From: Mesorhizobium prunaredense
Lineage (GTDB): Bacteria; Pseudomonadota; Alphaproteobacteria; Rhizobiales; Rhizobiaceae
Direction: 5' to 3'
Assembly (NCBI RefSeq): GCF_900156895.1
Contig: NZ_FTPD01000026.1
Span: 56,423 to 120,422, forward strand
DNA: 64,000 bases
A program made the position numbers and the translations under genes. The notes under the pieces are model-generated. The model did not search any database. It was given only the letters and a program-made list of their open reading frames with translations, and was not told where the DNA came from. Positions 1 to 8,209 of this stretch are shown here, in pieces. Position 1 is the stretch's first letter; each line of letters begins with the position of its first letter.

Positions 1-810
1 GAATTGGGCGAGCGCGGCGACATCATCAAACGTATCCATCGCGGCTTGGCCGAAGTCGGCATCGACCGCGGCGCTGCCGCCTTCGTCCTTGCCGGCGAGG
101 ACGTGCAGGAACGGATCATCGGACGTCTGATCGACCGCGGACTCGATGACGAGCTCAAGGGGACGGCCTACGCCGTGATCGATGGCGTCGACGGACGCGC
201 CCACCACATCCGGCTCCCCGACCTGGATGCTGCCGGGGACAGTGCGCCCGGCTCGATCGTCGAACTACGCAGCTTCGCCGACACGCAAGGCCGGCGCCGG
301 GTGGCGATCGCGGTTCGATCGGACTTCCCCCTCGAACGTCAGGTTTCAGCGGACGGAGCGACCTGGCTCGACCGGCAGGCCGTATCCGACCATCCCCTCG
401 CCCTGGGTGGCGGCTTCGGACGCGATGTTCGTGATGCCATGGAACGGCGGGCCGAGCATCTGATCGAGGAAGGTCTCGCGCAACGCCAGGGCAGCAGGCT
501 GATCTTCGCGCGGAATCTGCTCGACACGTTGCGGCGCCGTGAAGTCGAGGCGCTCGGCGACAAGCTGGCCGCCGGACTCGGCCGCCCATTCAACAAGGCG
601 GCGACCGGTGAACACGTCACTGGTACTTACCGCCAGCGGTTTGCCTTGGCGTCGGGCCGGTTCGCCATGATTGATGACGGCCTGGGCTTCCAGCTCGTGC
701 CCTGGACGCCATCGCTCGAACGAAAGCTCGGTCAGCACGTCTCCGGCATCGCCAGGGGCGGTGCCGGCGTCGATTGGAGTTTCAATCGTAAGCGAGGCAT
801 CGGCCTTTGA
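1..810 (+). CDS. Relaxase C-terminal part, DUF3363 family (5' truncated by window edge)
   Basis: The frame is open from base 1, so this is the last 269 residues of a longer protein. The sequence matches the DUF3363 region found at the C-terminus of VirD2/RlxS-type relaxases of rhizobial and Tn4371-like conjugative elements. That match is recognised from family knowledge (segments such as RIHRGLAEVGIDRGA and GRPFNKAATGEHVTGTYR). The catalytic tyrosine and the HxH metal site of a relaxase would lie in the missing N-terminal part. Relaxases nick the transfer origin and pilot the single strand into the type IV secretion channel. The TraG/Trb genes downstream fit this role. It ends 26 bases before the convergent exonuclease gene. 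Confidence 0.8.
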   Translation, partial: ELGERGDIIKRIHRGLAEVGIDRGAAAFVLAGEDVQERIIGRLIDRGLDDELKGTAYAVIDGVDGRAHHIRLPDLDAAGDSAPGSIVELRSFADTQGRRRVAIAVRSDFPLERQVSADGATWLDRQAVSDHPLALGGGFGRDVRDAMERRAEHLIEEGLAQRQGSRLIFARNLLDTLRRREVEALGDKLAAGLGRPFNKAATGEHVTGTYRQRFALASGRFAMIDDGLGFQLVPWTPSLERKLGQHVSGIARGGAGVDWSFNRKRGIGL

Positions 811-836
811 ACGACGGGGTGCCCCAGTGGCCGATG

Positions 837-1679
837 CTATTGCGAGTGGCTCACTGCCTGGCCGGCGGCCTTGGCGGCTCTCTCAAGCAGGCGTGGTTCC
901 GACGCTTTCTCGCAGAACGCCGCGAAGGAATCCGTTGCGCCCATCCAGCGCAGGTCGTCGACATCCTCGAAAGTGGGGGCGTCGCTTCGAAGCGTAGCAA
1001 GGGTCTTGAACAGCAAAGCCGTCGCGTACCGCTTGCCAAGTACGTCGTCAGGAAACCGTTCAAGGGAGCCAAAGCGGGCCAAGAGTCGTGCCGCTGACAT
1101 GCGGCCGATGCCGTCGAGGCCCGGATAGCCGTCCGCGCTATCGCCCACTAGCGCGAGAAAGTCTGGGATCAACGCGGGATCCACACCGAATTTCTCCCGC
1201 ACACCGGCTTCGTCGCGGATCGTCTTGGTTTTGCGATCGACCTGGACGACGCGTGTTCCCTGCACGCATTGAGCCAGGTCCTTGTCCGGCGTCCAAATGC
1301 AAACCTTGTCGACGCGCTCATCGGCCGCCGCTTTGTGTGCCGCAGCAGCTAGCGCATCATCGGCTTCGAAATCGATCATCGGCCAGACGACGACCCCCAT
1401 CGCGGCAAGGGCCTCCTCGAGGGGATGGAACTGAGCGAGCAAAGCCGGCTCGATCCCCTGCCCGGTCTTGTACCCCGGCCACAACCCATTGCGGAACGAC
1501 TCGATGACATGATCCGTCGCCACTCCGAGATGAGTGGCGCCACCCTCGACCATCTCCAGGACGGTATGCAGCACGCCTACGACGGCGCCAAACGGCTTGT
1601 CCTGGCCGTTATTGAAGCGCCGTTGGCCGTAGAAATGGCGGAACAATTCGTAGGTGCCGTCTACCAGGTGCACAATCAT
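837..1679 (-). CDS. 5'-3' exonuclease (PIN/flap-endonuclease family)
   Basis: A 280-residue protein resembling the free-standing 5'-3' exonuclease domain of DNA polymerase I. An N-terminal PIN-like fold has acidic residues in MIVHLVDGTYELFRHFYG and DFEADDALAAAAH. The helix-3-turn-helix DNA-binding segment is GDSADGYPGLDGIGRMSAA. Such enzymes remove RNA primers or 5' flaps in a metal-dependent reaction in the cytoplasm. I chose the ATG at 1679 because the conserved core begins there; an upstream TTG at 1712 would add 11 unconserved residues. It lies between the relaxase and TraG, so it may process transferred DNA, but that is inference. It is divergent from the phospholipase D-like gene across a 282-base promoter region. 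Confidence 0.8.
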   Translation of the reverse strand: MIVHLVDGTYELFRHFYGQRRFNNGQDKPFGAVVGVLHTVLEMVEGGATHLGVATDHVIESFRNGLWPGYKTGQGIEPALLAQFHPLEEALAAMGVVVWPMIDFEADDALAAAAHKAAADERVDKVCIWTPDKDLAQCVQGTRVVQVDRKTKTIRDEAGVREKFGVDPALIPDFLALVGDSADGYPGLDGIGRMSAARLLARFGSLERFPDDVLGKRYATALLFKTLATLRSDAPTFEDVDDLRWMGATDSFAAFCEKASEPRLLERAAKAAGQAVSHSQ

Positions 1680-1961
1680 ATGGTGCTCGCGCCGAACGCT
1701 TTGTTGGATCAAGGCAGTTTCGACAGACTAGCGCATTTTGTGAGCAAGCCTGTAGCGGACCGCGCCGATCTTCGCGTCCCCCGCACCGGAAGCCTCCGGG
1801 TTCACTCGCCAGCAATTGGTGATCACCATCGCAATTACTGTTCGTCGAAAAGAATCCTGTGGAGCGAGTCATGCCGCGATACGGATTGTTACAATCGATG
1901 CGTGTTACTGTTGGCAACATTGCTGAATGAGCGTCCAGATTTCAAATATTTGGAGGATCCC
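1680..1961. promoter_or_regulatory. Divergent intergenic region between exonuclease and PLD-like genes
   Basis: 282 bases separate the start of the minus-strand exonuclease from the plus-strand PLD-like gene, so both promoters must lie here. The plus-strand gene has a clear ribosome-binding site (TGGAGGATCC just before 1962). The last 100 bases are AT-richer than the neighbours. I could not assign confident -35/-10 boxes or an operator. Confidence 0.4.
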
Positions 1962-3833
1962 ATGCGCTACGCCGCCGAGAACGGCCCACTCCGCCTAAAG
2001 GTTGTCACAGGCACGCGCGTCGTTCTGATGGCCTGGGATCTTTCAGAGGGAGCGCGCCAGGGTCTGCGGGGTTTTGCGATCCAACGCCTGCCAAAGGACC
2101 GCCCGCCAGAATGGATGACGGGCACGAAGTACTTCGAGGCGGCGGTCGACGGCGTGCCGCCCGCCGACGCAGAGTTCTCGACGCGGGAACACCCCCTCCA
2201 AACCTTCCTATGGTCGGACTATGAGGCTTGGCCCGGACGGGCACAGGCATTTCGAGTGGTGGCGCTCTATGGTGAACCAGGACACCTGACGGAGGGTGCC
2301 AGCGTTCAGTTCGAGGTGACGACGGAGGCCGAACGGGAGGGCACGCACAGCGTTTGGTTCAACCGTGGTGCGATCGCCAGCCACGCGTACGCGACCGACC
2401 ACGATAACAAGAAGATCACTGAGGAAATGGTCCTGGACGTCTCCGACGATGGAGAGATTAAGGACCGCACAGTCGCCTGGCTTTCCCGCGGTCTAGCAGA
2501 GGCCTGCCTCCGCTACATCAATTCGGCGAAGGTGGGCGAAGGGCTGCGGGTTTGTGCCTACGAATTCACCTACCTCCCGGTCCTGTTTGCACTGCGACGC
2601 GCCATGGATCGCGGGGTCGATGTAAGGATCGTCTATCACTACTCCAAGAAGGACAAGGACCCCAATTTCGACGCCATTGAAAAGGCGGAGATCCCAGAAT
2701 TTGCCGATATTGGTGGCGAGAGTATCCAGGTCCTCTTTCAGCGGACACGAACCAGCATTCCGCATAACAAGTTCATCGTGCGACTAGTCGATGGCAAGCC
2801 CGTGGAAGTCTGGACGGGATCGACGAACTTCACCGACACCGGCATGTTCGGACAGACCAATGTTGGTCACGTCGTTCGGGACGGTTCGGTGGCCGAGAAG
2901 TACCTCGCCTACTGGGAACTGGTCAAAGGCGATCTCACTGGCAAGAATATGGTTGCCGAGACCGTGGCGCTTTCCGGCAACCCGTCCGGCGCGATCGGCG
3001 AAGCGACAACGGTGCCGTTCTTCTCACCTCGTATCGCCGACAACATGCTCGACTGGTATGCGGCACGCATCCGCAACGCGCGCTCATTCGCCGGCATCAC
3101 CCTTGCGTTCAATGTCGCCAACAACATCTTGGGCGGGCTCGCTGCAGAAAACGACGCCCTGCGGCTCGCCATTCTGGAGAACCCATCGACCAAGGCGGTC
3201 AAAGACGCCGAGTTCAAAAACCGCGGACGCCTGGCGTTCTCGAACGGCGCCATCTTGGGAAAGACGTTTATCAAGTACAAGCAGGGCGGCGCGAAAGTCA
3301 CCCCGGTCGCCAATGGCGAACTCGACCAGTGGTACATTAGCGAGGAGTTGGCCCGGCCGATTAACCGGGGGCACGTCTTTTTCGTCCACTCAAAATTCGT
3401 GATGATCGATCCGCTCAGTGAAGATCCCCTCATTTGCTCAGGATCGGCGAATTTCTCGGTCAACTCCCTCGAGGGTAACGACGAGAATATGCTGCTGATC
3501 CGTGGCGACAAGCGTGTGGCGGACATTTACTTCACAGAGTTTGACCGCATCTTCCGACACTTCTATTCCCGCGACGCCATCAATCGAATTGCAGCGAAGA
3601 AGCCGCCCAAGGATAAGGACCCTCGCCGCCTCGATCCGGGCTTCGCCTGGATCGGTCGCCATTATGAGGACAACAACTACAAGAACACGCGGCGGCTGCT
3701 GTTCTTTCCCGTTTCCCCCCCTGAAACCACCTGGGCAGAGCTTGCGGGACAAGAGCCTGACATCTTTGCTGATGAGGCTGAGCGTGCCGCGCGGAAAAAG
3801 AAGGCCAAGGCCGAGGCGGCGAAAAAAAAGTGA
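1962..3833 (+). CDS. Phospholipase D-like (HKD) domain protein
   Basis: A 623-residue member of the phospholipase D superfamily. The C-terminal HKD motif HSKFVMID (about residues 476-483) is canonical and is followed by GSANFS. The N-terminal copy, HNKFIVRLVDG followed by GSTNFT (from residue 268), keeps His and Lys, but its Asp is displaced by two positions. Two HKD motifs normally form one active site for phosphodiester hydrolysis of lipids or nucleic acids. Residues 1-190 form an unassigned N-terminal domain, and the tail is Lys/Ala-rich. No signal peptide is seen, so a cytoplasmic nuclease-like role is more likely than lipid hydrolysis (inference). The ATG at 1962 was chosen for its GGAGG; the frame extends upstream but overlaps the exonuclease gene antisense. 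Confidence 0.75.
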   Translation: MRYAAENGPLRLKVVTGTRVVLMAWDLSEGARQGLRGFAIQRLPKDRPPEWMTGTKYFEAAVDGVPPADAEFSTREHPLQTFLWSDYEAWPGRAQAFRVVALYGEPGHLTEGASVQFEVTTEAEREGTHSVWFNRGAIASHAYATDHDNKKITEEMVLDVSDDGEIKDRTVAWLSRGLAEACLRYINSAKVGEGLRVCAYEFTYLPVLFALRRAMDRGVDVRIVYHYSKKDKDPNFDAIEKAEIPEFADIGGESIQVLFQRTRTSIPHNKFIVRLVDGKPVEVWTGSTNFTDTGMFGQTNVGHVVRDGSVAEKYLAYWELVKGDLTGKNMVAETVALSGNPSGAIGEATTVPFFSPRIADNMLDWYAARIRNARSFAGITLAFNVANNILGGLAAENDALRLAILENPSTKAVKDAEFKNRGRLAFSNGAILGKTFIKYKQGGAKVTPVANGELDQWYISEELARPINRGHVFFVHSKFVMIDPLSEDPLICSGSANFSVNSLEGNDENMLLIRGDKRVADIYFTEFDRIFRHFYSRDAINRIAAKKPPKDKDPRRLDPGFAWIGRHYEDNNYKNTRRLLFFPVSPPETTWAELAGQEPDIFADEAERAARKKKAKAEAAKKK

Positions 3834-4045
3834 GAACTGCGCAAGGCGGCCGCCGCCGCCGGTGGCGACTAGCACAACCGGGGCGAGCCCGGTTCGTTGC
3901 GGGATGGCGTGCCCTTTGCGTAACCGCGCAGCGCCGTCCCCCATCTGTCTTTCCTCGCCGCGGCACGCCGCAACGCGACCAGTGTCGAGATGATCTTGAA
4001 CTATGAAGCTGTATAGCCCGACCTGTACTCCGTAAGGAGAAGGCG
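3834..4045 (+). promoter_or_regulatory. Leader region of traG
   Basis: 212 bases between the PLD-like gene and traG. The sequence is GC-rich at first. It ends with AAGGAGAAGG, a strong ribosome-binding site for traG. No confident promoter boxes or terminator hairpin were found. Confidence 0.3.
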
Positions 4046-6031
4046 ATGTCGGGAACAAAAATACTTTGGGGCCAGATCGTCATCGTCGGCATCATCGTGC
4101 TGGCCGCGATCTGGGGGGCCACGCAATGGACCGCGTGGCGGCTCGGCTTTCAGCCCCAGCTTGGCGCCCCGTGGTTCGATCTCGCGGGCTGGCCGGTCTA
4201 CCATCCGCCGGCCTTTTTCTGGTGGTGGTTTTCCTATGACGCCTATGCCCGCACCATTTTCAATGAGGGGGCGATCATCGCGGCCTCGGGCGGCTTCGCC
4301 TCCATCGCCGCGGCAATTCTCATGTCGATCCTCCGCGCCCGTGAAGCCGACAACGTCGAGACCTACGGCTCCGCCCGATGGGCAACGTTGGAGGAGGTGA
4401 AAGGGGCTGCCCTGCTCGGTCCGGACGGCGTGATCATCGGCCGATACGAGCGCGACTATCTCCGACATGACGGCCCGGAGCACGTGCTGTGCTTCGCACC
4501 GACCCGGTCGGGTAAAGGCGTCGGTCTCGTGATCCCGTCGTTGTTGACCTGGCCGGGCTCTGCCATTGTCCACGATATCAAGGGCGAGAATTGGCAGCTG
4601 ACCGCCGGCTTCCGCGCCAGGCACGGCCGCGCACTACTATTTGACCCGACCAATGTGGAATCGTCGGCCTACAACCCGCTGCTCGAAGTTCGCCGCGGCG
4701 AATGGGAAGTCCGAGACGTCCAGAACATCGCCGACATCCTCGTTGATCCCGAAGGGTCCTTGGAACGGCGCAATCACTGGGAGAAGACTTCTCACGCACT
4801 CCTGGTGGGAGCCATCCTTCACGTCCTCTACGCAGAGACGGACAAGACGCTCGCCGGCGTAGCGAATTTTCTGTCCGACCCGGCACGCTCTATCGAGGCA
4901 ACCCTCGCCGCGATGATGAAGACGCCCCACCTCGGCGAAGGCGGCGCCCATCCCGTCATCGCGTCGGCGGCGCGAGAACTGCTCAACAAATCGGACAATG
5001 AACGCTCCGGCGTACTGAGCACGGCGATGAGCTTCCTCGGACTTTATCGCGATCCGGTCGTCGCGAAGGTCACGTCGCGCTGCGACTGGCGCATCTCCGA
5101 TGTCGTCGGCGGCGCGCGACCGACCACGCTCTATCTCGTGGTGCCGCCATCCGACATCAATCGCACCAAGCCGCTGATCCGCCTGCTGCTCAACCAGATC
5201 GGGCGGCGGCTGACCGAAGACCTCAATACCCGTGGCGGCCGGCATCGCCTATTGCTCATGCTGGACGAGTTCCCGGCACTCGGCCGGCTGGACTTCTTCG
5301 AGAGCGCGCTCGCGTTCATGGCAGGGTATAGGCTGAAGGCGTTCCTGATCGCCCAATCCCTCAACCAGATCGAGAAGGCCTACGGGCCGAACAACTCCAT
5401 CCTGGACAATTGTCATGTCAGGGTGAGCTTCGCCACCAATGACGAACGCACCGCCAAGCGCGTGTCCGATGCCCTCGGCACCGCCACCGAAATGCGGGCG
5501 ATGAAGAACTATGCCGGCCATCGCCTTTCGCCCTGGCTTGGCCACCTGATGGTGTCACGTCAGGAAACGGCCCGGCCGCTGCTCACCCCCGGTGAGGTGA
5601 TGCAGCTTCCGCCGAGCGACGAGATCGTCATGGTGGCCGGCATTCACCCGATCCGAACCAAGAAGGCCCGCTACTACGAGGATGCCCGGTTTACAGAGCG
5701 CATTCTGCCGCCGCCTCGGATTGAACACCTCGCACAAAGTTCGGCCAACGACTGGAGCCTGCTTCCGATGCCAGAGCGCCCGAAGCTTGATGCAAGCGAC
5801 CTGCCTCCGATCACCGTGGGTGCTGACGAAGATTCGACTGAATCCGAGAAGCGTCGCCAACCCGAGTTGAGCAGCAAAGTTACCGCCGAGACGGCGCCGG
5901 TGATGGAAGGCGAGTTCGACGCCGATCGTGATGCGGACGAGGATCCGGCGCTCCTCGCGCGCAACCTCAACCGCTCCATGCAAAGGGTTGCCCGGCAAGC
6001 TGATCTCGACCCCGGCGATGGCATGTTGTGA
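4046..6031 (+). CDS. traG: Type IV coupling protein TraG/VirD4
   Basis: A 661-residue coupling ATPase that connects the relaxosome to the mating channel at the inner membrane. Two N-terminal hydrophobic segments (about residues 8-30 and 75-95) anchor it. The Walker A loop is APTRSGKGVG near residues 151-160, and the Walker B segment LLLMLDEFPALG is near 401. The conserved TraG stretch NIADILVDPEG and the QSLNQIEKAYG motif follow. Length and order match TraG of Tn4371/RP4-type systems. The strong site AAGGAGAAGG precedes the ATG. The stop overlaps the potential GTG start of the next gene, so the two are probably co-transcribed. Confidence 0.95.
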   Translation: MSGTKILWGQIVIVGIIVLAAIWGATQWTAWRLGFQPQLGAPWFDLAGWPVYHPPAFFWWWFSYDAYARTIFNEGAIIAASGGFASIAAAILMSILRAREADNVETYGSARWATLEEVKGAALLGPDGVIIGRYERDYLRHDGPEHVLCFAPTRSGKGVGLVIPSLLTWPGSAIVHDIKGENWQLTAGFRARHGRALLFDPTNVESSAYNPLLEVRRGEWEVRDVQNIADILVDPEGSLERRNHWEKTSHALLVGAILHVLYAETDKTLAGVANFLSDPARSIEATLAAMMKTPHLGEGGAHPVIASAARELLNKSDNERSGVLSTAMSFLGLYRDPVVAKVTSRCDWRISDVVGGARPTTLYLVVPPSDINRTKPLIRLLLNQIGRRLTEDLNTRGGRHRLLLMLDEFPALGRLDFFESALAFMAGYRLKAFLIAQSLNQIEKAYGPNNSILDNCHVRVSFATNDERTAKRVSDALGTATEMRAMKNYAGHRLSPWLGHLMVSRQETARPLLTPGEVMQLPPSDEIVMVAGIHPIRTKKARYYEDARFTERILPPPRIEHLAQSSANDWSLLPMPERPKLDASDLPPITVGADEDSTESEKRRQPELSSKVTAETAPVMEGEFDADRDADEDPALLARNLNRSMQRVARQADLDPGDGML

Positions 6032-6039
6032 GGCGGACC

Positions 6040-6474
6040 ATGGCCAAGCCCGGGAAGAAACAACGTCTCTCCATCTACCTCGACCCGCCGGTGATGAAGG
6101 CCCTTGTCGAGCACGCGACCCGACGCGATCTCTCGCGCTCTCTCGTTGCCGAAGCCGCCATCGCCTCGTTCCTCTCGCCCGACGCGGCCGAGCGGCAGGA
6201 GGCGGCTATGACGAAGCGGCTCGACCAGATCGACCGGCGCCTCAATCGCTTGGAGCGCGATCTCGGCATTACAGTCGAAACGCTTGCCGTCTTCGTGCGC
6301 TTCTGGCTGACCACGACCCCCCAACTGCCGGAACCGGCCCAGGCAGCGGCCCGCGCCCAGTCGGGCAAACGCTACGACGCTTTCGTGGCCGCGCTCGGCA
6401 AACGGCTCGCCCAAGGGCCAAAGCTGCGCACCGAGATCCCCGAGGATGTCTTACCTAGCGACAAAGGCCGCTAA
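6040..6474 (+). CDS. CopG-like ribbon-helix-helix protein of the tra operon
   Basis: 144 residues. The N-terminal segment QRLSIYLDPPVMKALVEHA followed by SRSLVAEAAIASFL is a ribbon-helix-helix (CopG/Arc) pattern. The rest is charged helix with a heptad-like stretch (KRLDQIDRRLNRLERDLG). A gene of this type commonly stands between traG and trbB in alphaproteobacterial ICEs; its exact role is not established, and regulation of tra genes or a relaxosome accessory role are both possible. The ATG at 6040 is preferred to the GTG at 6028, which overlaps the traG stop. An insertion sequence begins within about 10 bases of its stop codon, cutting it off from trbB. Confidence 0.8.
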   Translation: MAKPGKKQRLSIYLDPPVMKALVEHATRRDLSRSLVAEAAIASFLSPDAAERQEAAMTKRLDQIDRRLNRLERDLGITVETLAVFVRFWLTTTPQLPEPAQAAARAQSGKRYDAFVAALGKRLAQGPKLRTEIPEDVLPSDKGR

Positions 6475-6485
6475 GGGGCCGTGTA

Positions 6486-6498
6486 TGGACGGCTCTCC
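6486..6498 (+). repeat. IS subterminal inverted repeat (transposase 3' side)
   Basis: TGGACGGCTCTCC, the exact reverse complement of 7819-7831. The match stops at both edges, which fits a discrete IS1111-type subterminal repeat. Confidence 0.85.
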
Positions 6499-6746
6499 GT
6501 TGGCAAGGGGTCTTTGAGCGTTTGCAGTTGCTGGTTGGTGCGGCCATGTATCCGACCTATAGGTGCGGCCTGTCATGTGCCGCTGGCCATAATGCCATTC
6601 GCGCGGCTCAGGTCCCGATCGAAAGCTCGCACTCGAAGTGCACGGCCCCAGTGGGTTCTCCTGATCCGGCGGTTTCAACCGGCTTGCTGCATTAGCTCCT
6701 GTCCGCCCTTTCCAACCTCGTCGGCGATCGCGCGCCTTGTTTCGTT
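6499..6746 (-). ncRNA. Candidate bridge RNA region of the IS1111-type element
   Basis: 248 non-coding bases lie between the transposase stop and the 3' inverted repeat. In IS1111-group elements the bridge RNA that pairs with target and donor DNA is encoded in this downstream non-coding end. Small hairpins are visible: GCACT-TCG-AGTGC at 6629-6641 (minus strand) and a CGGTT/AACCG stem near 6670-6690. A 9-bp direct repeat GGTGCGGCC occurs at 6537-6545 and 6562-6570. Assignment rests on position and family knowledge; no guide loops were proved. Confidence 0.45.
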
Positions 6747-7773
6747 CTATGCGGTGACCGGTTCCCTGTAGCGCTCGCCGCCGGTCATCAACGCCCAGAC
6801 CATGCGGGCTGTCTTGTTAGCCAGGGCAACCGCCGCGACCTTGGTTGTTCGTCGTGCCATCAACTGCACGAGCCATGGCCGCCTGGTCCCGTTCCGCTCA
6901 GCATAGCGGATGACCGCCATTGCGCCGACGACGAGCAGCTGGCGTAGATAGCGATTACCGGCTTTGGAGATGCTGCCGAGCTTCTCCTTGCCGCCGCTCG
7001 AGTTCTGCTTTGGCACGAGTCCGATCCAGGCCGAGAGGCATCGCCCCGACTTGAATGCGTGCGGATCGGCGACGGTCGCGACGAACGCACTCGCCAGCAG
7101 CGGGCCGACGCCCGGAATCTCCATCAACCTACGACCCAGCTCGGTCTCTCGCGCACTCGCCCGGACCCGGCGATCGTTTTCGAGGATTTGTTCCTTTACG
7201 ACCCGGACCTGTGCCTCCAGCATTCGCAGGCAAAAGCCGTGCGTCAGCGGGTATCCTGGCGTCGGTCTCGTCGTTGATGACTACGAGCAGTTGCTCGATT
7301 CCATTGCGCCCGATCGGCGCCACGATCCCGAACTCGGATAGGTGCGCCCGCAACGCGTTAGAGATCTGTGTGCGCTGGCGGTTGAGCATCAACCTAACCC
7401 GATGCAGCATCATCACACTCTGTTGCTCGGGCGACTTCACCGGCACGAAACGCATCGTCGGCCGGGTCACCGCCTCACAGATCGCCTCTGCATCTGCAGC
7501 GTCGTTCTTCTGCCGCTTCAGATATGGCTTCACATACTGAGCCGGCAGCAGCCGCACATTGTGGCCAAGTGCGATGAGCTCACGAGCCCAATAATGCGAC
7601 GAACTGCACGCCTCGATCCCGACCAGGCATCGCGGCAAGCTCTTGAAGAATGCCAGCACGCGCCCACGTGTAAGCTTCCTGCGAACGGCAACCTCACCAG
7701 CCGCATCCACGCCGTGGACTTGAAACACGGACTTCGCGATATCCAGACCGATCGTCGTAACGTTGCTCATCAT
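6747..7773 (-). pseudogene. IS110/IS1111-type transposase, frameshifted
   Basis: The N-terminal half (from the ATG at 7773) carries the DEDD RuvC-like domain: IGLDIAKSVFQVHGVDAAG, GIEACSSSHYWAREL and KNDAADAEAICEAV. The C-terminal Transposase_20 domain (MEIPGVGPLLASAF, then SISKAGNRYLRQLLVVGAM) continues in another frame down to 6747. The switch maps to a four-base T run in the gene (AAAA at 7232-7235 on the plus strand). One base fewer would join LLP to the expected LRMLEAQVRVVKEQ. Family members are single-frame proteins of about 340 residues, so this is a one-base insertion or a sequencing error. It is not a known programmed frameshift. Confidence 0.85.
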
Positions 7774-7818
7774 AGCGCTCCTCCAGCTCTAATCCCGCGA
7801 TCATACCGCAGGGAGGGA

Positions 7819-7831
7819 GGAGAGCCGTCCA
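7819..7831 (+). repeat. IS subterminal inverted repeat (transposase 5' side)
   Basis: GGAGAGCCGTCCA, the exact reverse complement of 6486-6498. It lies 46 bases upstream of the transposase start. Confidence 0.85.
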
Positions 7832-8209
7832 CCGCATCAGGAGCGGACCGACCGCTTCCGGTTGTGATTGGCTGATAGCGGCCATCTGAGGAGGTATCCC
7901 CCGGGGGGACATCCGCCATCTAGCTACGCTGCCTGGACAGACGTTCTCGCACGCTGCTGCCTGACTTACTATCACTTGAACGAAGCCCATATGCGGCCGT
8001 TGCCGCCTCTCACTCCTTGTGCGAGGATGTAGCGGGCGGCTCGGGGTGTCCCTCCGAGGATGGATCGGCAAGGTCGCCCCCAGTGAACGCCCCGACGTTT
8101 GAGCGTAGGCAAGTCGGATCAGGAACCACATTGTTCGATGGGGCAATTCAAAGTCTGGCTGGCGTTTCGCGCCCGCAGTCTATGCGCCGACGCAGCCGCC
8201 GGCCGACCG
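7832..8209. other. Non-coding stretch between IS and protease operon
   Basis: 378 bases with no reading frame I recognise. It separates the IS repeat from the end of the trypsin-like protease gene. It may hold the operon terminator and one junction of the inserted cargo, but I see no clear hairpin with a T run and no direct repeat matching the other side. Confidence 0.3.

Larger units (their letters stand above)
6486..7831 (-). mobile_element. IS110-family element, IS1111-type, with 13-bp inverted repeats
   Basis: An IS110-family DEDD transposase reading frame is bracketed by a perfect 13-bp inverted repeat: TGGACGGCTCTCC at 6486-6498 and its complement at 7819-7831. Typical IS110 elements lack terminal inverted repeats, whereas the IS1111 subgroup has short subterminal ones of 11-13 bp. 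The transposase also resembles that subgroup (KNDAADAEAICEAVTRP). The true ends should lie a few bases outside the repeats, roughly 6479 and 7836. It has landed directly behind copG. The transposase is frameshifted, so this copy is probably immobile unless helped in trans. Confidence 0.85.

Noticed and set aside
1425..1961. 179-codon upstream extension of the PLD-like gene
   Set aside because: Lies antisense to the exonuclease and before a strong GGAGG/ATG; the sequence does not look like a protein domain.
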